Of a stretch of DNA of 9,177 nucleotides, positions 5,895 to 9,177 are shown piece after piece. The notes below the pieces were generated by a model. That model made no database searches. It was not told the DNA's origin and was given only the letters and a program-made list of their open reading frames with translations. The stretch covers positions 1 through 9,177 of the forward strand of contig JAERRP010000778.1 of NCBI GenBank assembly GCA_016735415.1. Reading direction: 5' to 3'. The position numbers and the translations under genes are program-made. How positions within the stretch are numbered: the first letter of the stretch is position 1; every line of letters starts with the position of its first letter. Source of the DNA: Desulfobacterales bacterium (lineage in GTDB: Bacteria > Desulfobacterota > Desulfobacteria > Desulfobacterales > UBA5852).

Positions 5895-6725
5895 TCAGGC
5901 CATGCGGCCGAGTTCTTCGGCCCGGCGGGCGGCGGCTTCGACGGCTTCGATCAAAGCGGCCCGGACGCCGGCGGCTTCCATGCGGTGCAGGGCGGCAATG
6001 GTAGTTCCGGCCGGGGAGGTGACCATGTCTTTGAGCTGGCCGGGGTGTTTCCCGGATTCGAGGCACATCTTGGCCGCACCCAGCATGGTCTGGGCGGCCA
6101 GGGTCTGGGCGGTCTCCCGCGGCAAACCCATTTTAACCCCACCGTCGGCCAGGGCCTCGATCATTAAAAAGACATAGGCCGGCCCGGAGCCGGAAACCCC
6201 CAGCGCGGCGTCCATCAGTTTCTCGGCGATAAATGCGGTTCGGGCCACGGGGTTAAAAAGGGCCGCCGCGGTCGCGTAGTCTTCCCGGCGGGCCGGACCG
6301 TCCGAGGCGATGGCCACCATGCCCTCCCCTACAAACACGGGTGTATTGGGAACGGTGCGGATAATGCGGGTGTCGGCCGCGAGGGTTTTCTGCATGGCCG
6401 CCGTCGTTAACCCCGCCACGATCGAGACCACCAGCTTGGACGCCCCCGTGAACGGTGCCATGTCGGTCAACACTTCCGTCACGACCTGGGGCTTGACCGC
6501 CAGCACCAGCACAGCGGCCGTCTCCACCAGATGATGGTTATCCTGCGTGGTTTTTATGCCGTAGGTGCTTTCCATGAATGACAGCCGGTCTGCCAGCGGA
6601 TCCGATGCCGTGATCTGCACCGGATCGACAGTTTTACTCCCCGTCAGACCCTTGATAAGCGCTTCAGCCATGTTGCCGGCGCCGATAAAACCGATTTTTT
6701 TACTTTCAAGTACGTCCGATTGCAT
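5895..6725 (-). CDS. proC: Pyrroline-5-carboxylate reductase
   Basis: This enzyme reduces 1-pyrroline-5-carboxylate to proline with NAD(P)H, the last step of proline synthesis, in the cytoplasm. The protein has 276 residues from ATG 6725 (MQSDVLESKKIGFIGAGNMA), close to the usual 265-280. A TTG start at 6743 would add six residues and has no better ribosome site. The Rossmann fingerprint GFIGAGNMAEALIKGL is at 12-27, followed by LAVKPQ, SIVAG and RTVPNTP. The dimerisation and active-site region reads GVSGSGPAYVFLMIEALADG then GVKMGLPRETA, and the family signature ends MVTSPAGTTIAALHRME. Nothing looks damaged. It heads the minus-strand cluster that includes the small ORF, the membrane protein and the selenoprotein; whether they share one transcript is not shown, since 191 bp separate proC from the membrane protein. 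Confidence 0.95.
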   Translation of the reverse strand: MQSDVLESKKIGFIGAGNMAEALIKGLTGSKTVDPVQITASDPLADRLSFMESTYGIKTTQDNHHLVETAAVLVLAVKPQVVTEVLTDMAPFTGASKLVVSIVAGLTTAAMQKTLAADTRIIRTVPNTPVFVGEGMVAIASDGPARREDYATAAALFNPVARTAFIAEKLMDAALGVSGSGPAYVFLMIEALADGGVKMGLPRETAQTLAAQTMLGAAKMCLESGKHPGQLKDMVTSPAGTTIAALHRMEAAGVRAALIEAVEAAARRAEELGRMA

Positions 6726-6794
6726 AAGGCCCCCGCAGATCAATCGGCATCCATGCAGGCATGAATGCCTTAATAAAGATGGGATCGTTCCCCT

Positions 6795-6828
6795 CCCGGC
6801 GCCGGCGTGATAGGGTGCCGCGGCCGGG
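6795..6828. repeat. Imperfect GC-rich inverted repeat upstream of proC
   Basis: CCCGGCGCCGGC (6795-6806) and GCCGCGGCCGGG (6817-6828) pair in 10 of 12 positions around a 10-base loop. It lies 70-103 bases upstream of proC ATG 6725, so it would be in the proC leader if transcription starts further upstream. No T-run follows directly on either strand. The role is unknown. Confidence 0.3.
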
Positions 6829-6911
6829 TGTGAAAATCGTTTTTAAAACCCCTAAACCATATTCCGTTAAATGTCCAACCGCAACCGAACCAAAAATTAT
6901 TAAACACATGT

Positions 6912-6939
6912 TTGACTAATATAATTTCATTACTATATT
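6912..6939 (+). promoter_or_regulatory. Sigma-70-type promoter for dnaK
   Basis: TTGACT (6912-6917) and TATATT (6934-6939) are separated by 16 bases in an AT-rich stretch, which predicts a start near 6946 and a leader of about 60 bases before dnaK ATG 7008. No CIRCE element (TTAGCACTC-N9-GAGTGCTAA) and no clear sigma-32 promoter is seen in the spacer, so heat control by HrcA or RpoH is not visible here. Confidence 0.55.
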
Positions 6940-6995
6940 GTCTGTAATGTAAATAATAATGTTATTTGGCCGGGGTGATTCTGTCTCGGGCCGAC

Positions 6996-7002
6996 AAGGA
7001 GG
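6996..7002 (+). promoter_or_regulatory. Ribosome binding site that fixes the dnaK start
   Basis: AAGGAGG lies 5 bases before ATG 7008. The open frame extends upstream to ATG at 6966, but that start has no Shine-Dalgarno match and would add 14 non-conserved residues before the family start [10 protein letters not shown]. Confidence 0.85.
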
Positions 7003-7007
7003 ACAAC

Positions 7008-8918
7008 ATGAGCAAAGTTATCGGAATCGATTTGGGAACCACCAATTCCTGCGTGGCCGTCATGGAAGGTGGCGAGCCCAAGGTCATCAACAATATGGAA
7101 GGTGGACGGACGACCCCGTCCATTGTGGCGGTCAATGACGGGGGTGAGCGCCTGGTGGGTCAGATTGCCAAACGGCAGGCGGTCACCAACCCCGAAAATA
7201 CGGTTTTTGGGGTTAAGCGGCTCATCGGGCGCAAATTCAAAGCCCCCGAAGTTCAGCGCGACCTGAACAACCTGCCCTTCATTATCGAGGGGGCCGACAA
7301 TGGCGACGTGCGGATCAATCTGAAAGGCCGTGCCTACAGCCCGGCGGAGATTTCGTCTTTTATCCTGGGCGCCATTCGCAAGGCGGCGGAGGATTATCTG
7401 GGGGAAAAAGTGACGGATGCGGTCATCACGGTGCCGGCCTATTTTGACGATAGCCAGCGTCAGGCCACCAAGGACGCCGGCAAAATCGCCGGACTCAATG
7501 TGCTGCGGATCATCAATGAGCCTACGGCCGCTTCTCTGGCCTATGGGCTGGAAGGCAAAAAAGATCGTACGATAGCGGTCTTCGATCTGGGCGGCGGCAC
7601 GTTCGACATCTCCATTCTGGAGATCGGCGACGGTGTTTTCGAAGTACGGTCCACCAACGGTGACACCCACCTGGGCGGTGAAGACTTCGACCTGCGCTTG
7701 ATCGACTACCTGGCCGACGAGTTTAAAAAGGAACAGGGTATCGACGTGCGCCAGGATAAAATGGCCCTGCAGCGGCTCAAAGAGGCCGCCGAAAAAGCCA
7801 AAATGGAGCTTTCCGCCGCCATGGACACCGAGGTCAATCTGCCATTTATCACGGCCGATGCCGGCGGCCCCAAACACATGAATATCAAGGTGTCGCGGGC
7901 CAAACTGGAAGCCCTGGTGGCCGATCTGTTGAATAAGCTGGAAGGGCCCTGCCGGCAAGCGCTGCAGGACGCCGGGCTGGCGCCGGGAGAAATTGCCGAT
8001 GTGGTGGTGGTGGGCGGCATGACCCGCATGCCGGCCGTCCAGGAACGGGTCAAGAAAATTTTCAGTCGTGATCCTGACAAGGGCGTCAACCCGGATGAGG
8101 TGGTGGCCATGGGGGCTGCGATTCAGGGGGCCGTGCTGAAAGGCGATATCAAAGACGTGCTCTTGCTGGATGTCACCCCCCTTTCCCTGGGCATAGAGAC
8201 TCTGGGAGGCGTGATGACGCGTCTGATCGAACGCAACACTACCATTCCGGCCCGCCAGAGCCAGGTTTTTTCAACGGCCGAGGACAACCAGCCGGCCGTT
8301 ACGGTGCATGTCCTCCAGGGCGAGCGCGAGATGGCGGCGGACAACAAGACATTGGGGCGGTTCGAATTAACGGACCTTCCGCCGGCCCCCCGGGGAACAC
8401 CCCAGATCGAGGTCTCTTTCGATATCGATGCCAACGGTATCGTGAGCGTGGCGGCCAAGGACATGGCCACCGGCAAGGAGCAGTCCATCCAGATTACGTC
8501 AAGCAGCGGTCTGGATAAAGCGGAAATCGACCGGCTGGTGCAGGAAGCGGAGATGAATACGGAGACCGACCGGCGCAAGAAAGGTCTGGTGGAGGCGCGT
8601 AACGAAGCCGACGCCCTGGTCTACACCACCGGTAAAACGCTGTCCGAGCTTGGCGCGCGCATCGATGCCAACTCCCGGCAGCAGGCGGAGGCGGCCCTGG
8701 CCAACCTGAAGGCCGCCATGCAGGGTGAGGACACCGCCGAAATACGGCGTCTGTCCGAAGAGCTCAAACACGTCGCCCATCGCCTGGCGGAATCGGCTTA
8801 CAGCGCCCCGGATGCTTCGGCCGCGGCCTCTCATTCCAGTGGCCGGCCGCCGGGCGAACCGCCTCCCGGCCGCCGTAGCGAAGATGTCGTGGATGCCGAA
8901 TTCGAGGAAGTGGCCTGA
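7008..8918 (+). CDS. dnaK: Molecular chaperone DnaK (Hsp70)
   Basis: DnaK binds exposed hydrophobic segments of unfolded proteins in an ATP cycle driven by DnaJ and GrpE. The protein has 636 residues, the normal length. The nucleotide-binding domain (1 to about 380) shows [11 protein letters not shown] (7-17), K70 in [31 protein letters not shown] (138-157), [12 protein letters not shown] (169-180, E171), [14 protein letters not shown] (191-204) and [14 protein letters not shown] (332-345). The linker [16 protein letters not shown] (383-398) leads to the substrate domain with [10 protein letters not shown] and [11 protein letters not shown]. The helical lid follows, then a low-complexity tail rich in A, S, G and P ending [10 protein letters not shown], the conserved terminus of bacterial DnaK. 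All key ATPase residues are present. No grpE or dnaJ is adjacent within the window: proC diverges upstream and a minus-strand gene lies downstream. Confidence 0.98.
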   Translation: MSKVIGIDLGTTNSCVAVMEGGEPKVINNMEGGRTTPSIVAVNDGGERLVGQIAKRQAVTNPENTVFGVKRLIGRKFKAPEVQRDLNNLPFIIEGADNGDVRINLKGRAYSPAEISSFILGAIRKAAEDYLGEKVTDAVITVPAYFDDSQRQATKDAGKIAGLNVLRIINEPTAASLAYGLEGKKDRTIAVFDLGGGTFDISILEIGDGVFEVRSTNGDTHLGGEDFDLRLIDYLADEFKKEQGIDVRQDKMALQRLKEAAEKAKMELSAAMDTEVNLPFITADAGGPKHMNIKVSRAKLEALVADLLNKLEGPCRQALQDAGLAPGEIADVVVVGGMTRMPAVQERVKKIFSRDPDKGVNPDEVVAMGAAIQGAVLKGDIKDVLLLDVTPLSLGIETLGGVMTRLIERNTTIPARQSQVFSTAEDNQPAVTVHVLQGEREMAADNKTLGRFELTDLPPAPRGTPQIEVSFDIDANGIVSVAAKDMATGKEQSIQITSSSGLDKAEIDRLVQEAEMNTETDRRKKGLVEARNEADALVYTTGKTLSELGARIDANSRQQAEAALANLKAAMQGEDTAEIRRLSEELKHVAHRLAESAYSAPDASAAASHSSGRPPGEPPPGRRSEDVVDAEFEEVA

Positions 8919-8934
8919 CCGGCCGTTGAATACC

Positions 8935-8970
8935 AAAAAAACACCCCCGGCCGATTTTCGCCGGGGGTGT
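8935..8970 (-). terminator. Strong intrinsic terminator for the minus-strand gene on the right
   Basis: ACACCCCCGG (8941-8950) and CCGGGGGTGT (8961-8970) form a perfect 10-bp stem around a 10-base loop. On the minus strand the stem is followed by seven T (plus-strand A at 8935-8941). On the plus strand it is followed by CACAAAGG, so there is no U-tract for dnaK, although the hairpin may still protect or partly stop the dnaK transcript, whose stop codon lies 22 bases before the stem. Confidence 0.8.
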
Positions 8971-9057
8971 CACAAAGGTGGCAAGCGTATAACGATAAAT
9001 CGTCTAAATCGGTTATCCATTCGCGGAAACCGGTTTCATGTCAGGTGGCGCAATCCT

Positions 9058-9177
9058 TCAGGCCGCCGTTCCCTTGAGCCCGATTTTCTCGGCCACCTCC
9101 CGCATGCCCATAATCGTGTCGGTGATCAGATCGCCCAACTCCACATCCAGCATGGCAGCACCCTTCTCGATGATGCC
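9058..9177 (-). CDS. C-terminal end of an unidentified protein (partial)
   Basis: The last 39 residues of a minus-strand gene are visible, reading GIIEKGAAMLDVELGDLITD then TIMGMREVAEKIGLKGTAA and a TGA at 9060-9058. The gene runs off the right edge, so its start is outside. The fragment is helical and acidic to neutral, with no motif that identifies the family, and I do not name it. The reading frame is open across the whole fragment, and a strong terminator for this strand follows about 90 bases downstream, both of which support a real gene. Confidence 0.65.
   Translation of the reverse strand, partial: GIIEKGAAMLDVELGDLITDTIMGMREVAEKIGLKGTAA

Noticed and set aside
6840..7007. CIRCE element or sigma-32 promoter upstream of dnaK
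   Set aside because: Neither the TTAGCACTC dyad nor a CTTGAA/CCCCAT pair is present; only a sigma-70-like promoter was found.
6933..7958. Long minus-strand open frame of 341 codons opposite dnaK
   Set aside because: It is a shadow of the highly conserved dnaK gene; such antisense frames are common and this one has no independent support.
8935..8970. The hairpin as a classical rho-independent terminator of dnaK
   Set aside because: On the plus strand no T-run follows the stem; the T-run is on the minus strand, so it is assigned to the gene at the right edge.

Overview
The window looks like chromosomal DNA of a GC-rich anaerobic deltaproteobacterium (Desulfobacterota, probably a sulfate-reducer relative). 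That placement rests on the style of the RdgC-like protein, the EndoQ-helicase fusion and an apparent selenocysteine codon with its recoding hairpin. It is inferred from family resemblance by eye, not from a search.

Left part (1-1312): a short AT-rich edge with two TTATCGACA repeats, then two minus-strand genes that together look like RdgC, the RecA-modulating DNA-binding protein. The upstream gene carries the N-terminal RdgC region and the downstream gene looks like the C-terminal part. They lie in the same reading frame and are separated only by one TAG and one codon. The divergent intergenic region holds a perfect 22-bp palindrome, a candidate operator.

Centre (1473-4886, plus strand): one large gene fusing an N-terminal endonuclease Q-type PHP nuclease (an enzyme that nicks DNA at deaminated bases) to a complete UvrD/PcrA superfamily 1A helicase. 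It ends tail to tail, with a 4-bp overlap, against the next minus-strand gene.

Minus-strand cluster (6725 down to 4883): proC (pyrroline-5-carboxylate reductase), a 32-codon small ORF, a 67-residue two-helix membrane protein, and a DsbA/FrnE-type thiol oxidoreductase. In the last gene the first cysteine of the CPWC active site is replaced by an in-frame TGA. Coding similarity continues on both sides of the TGA and a bacterial SECIS-like hairpin follows it, so the gene most likely encodes a selenoprotein, and a start called downstream of the TGA would miss the active site.

Right part: a divergent intergenic region with a good sigma-70 promoter leads into a full-length dnaK (7008-8918). A strong terminator follows, oriented for the minus strand, and then the last 39 codons of an unidentified minus-strand gene that runs off the edge. 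No tRNA, rRNA, CRISPR array or insertion sequence was seen.
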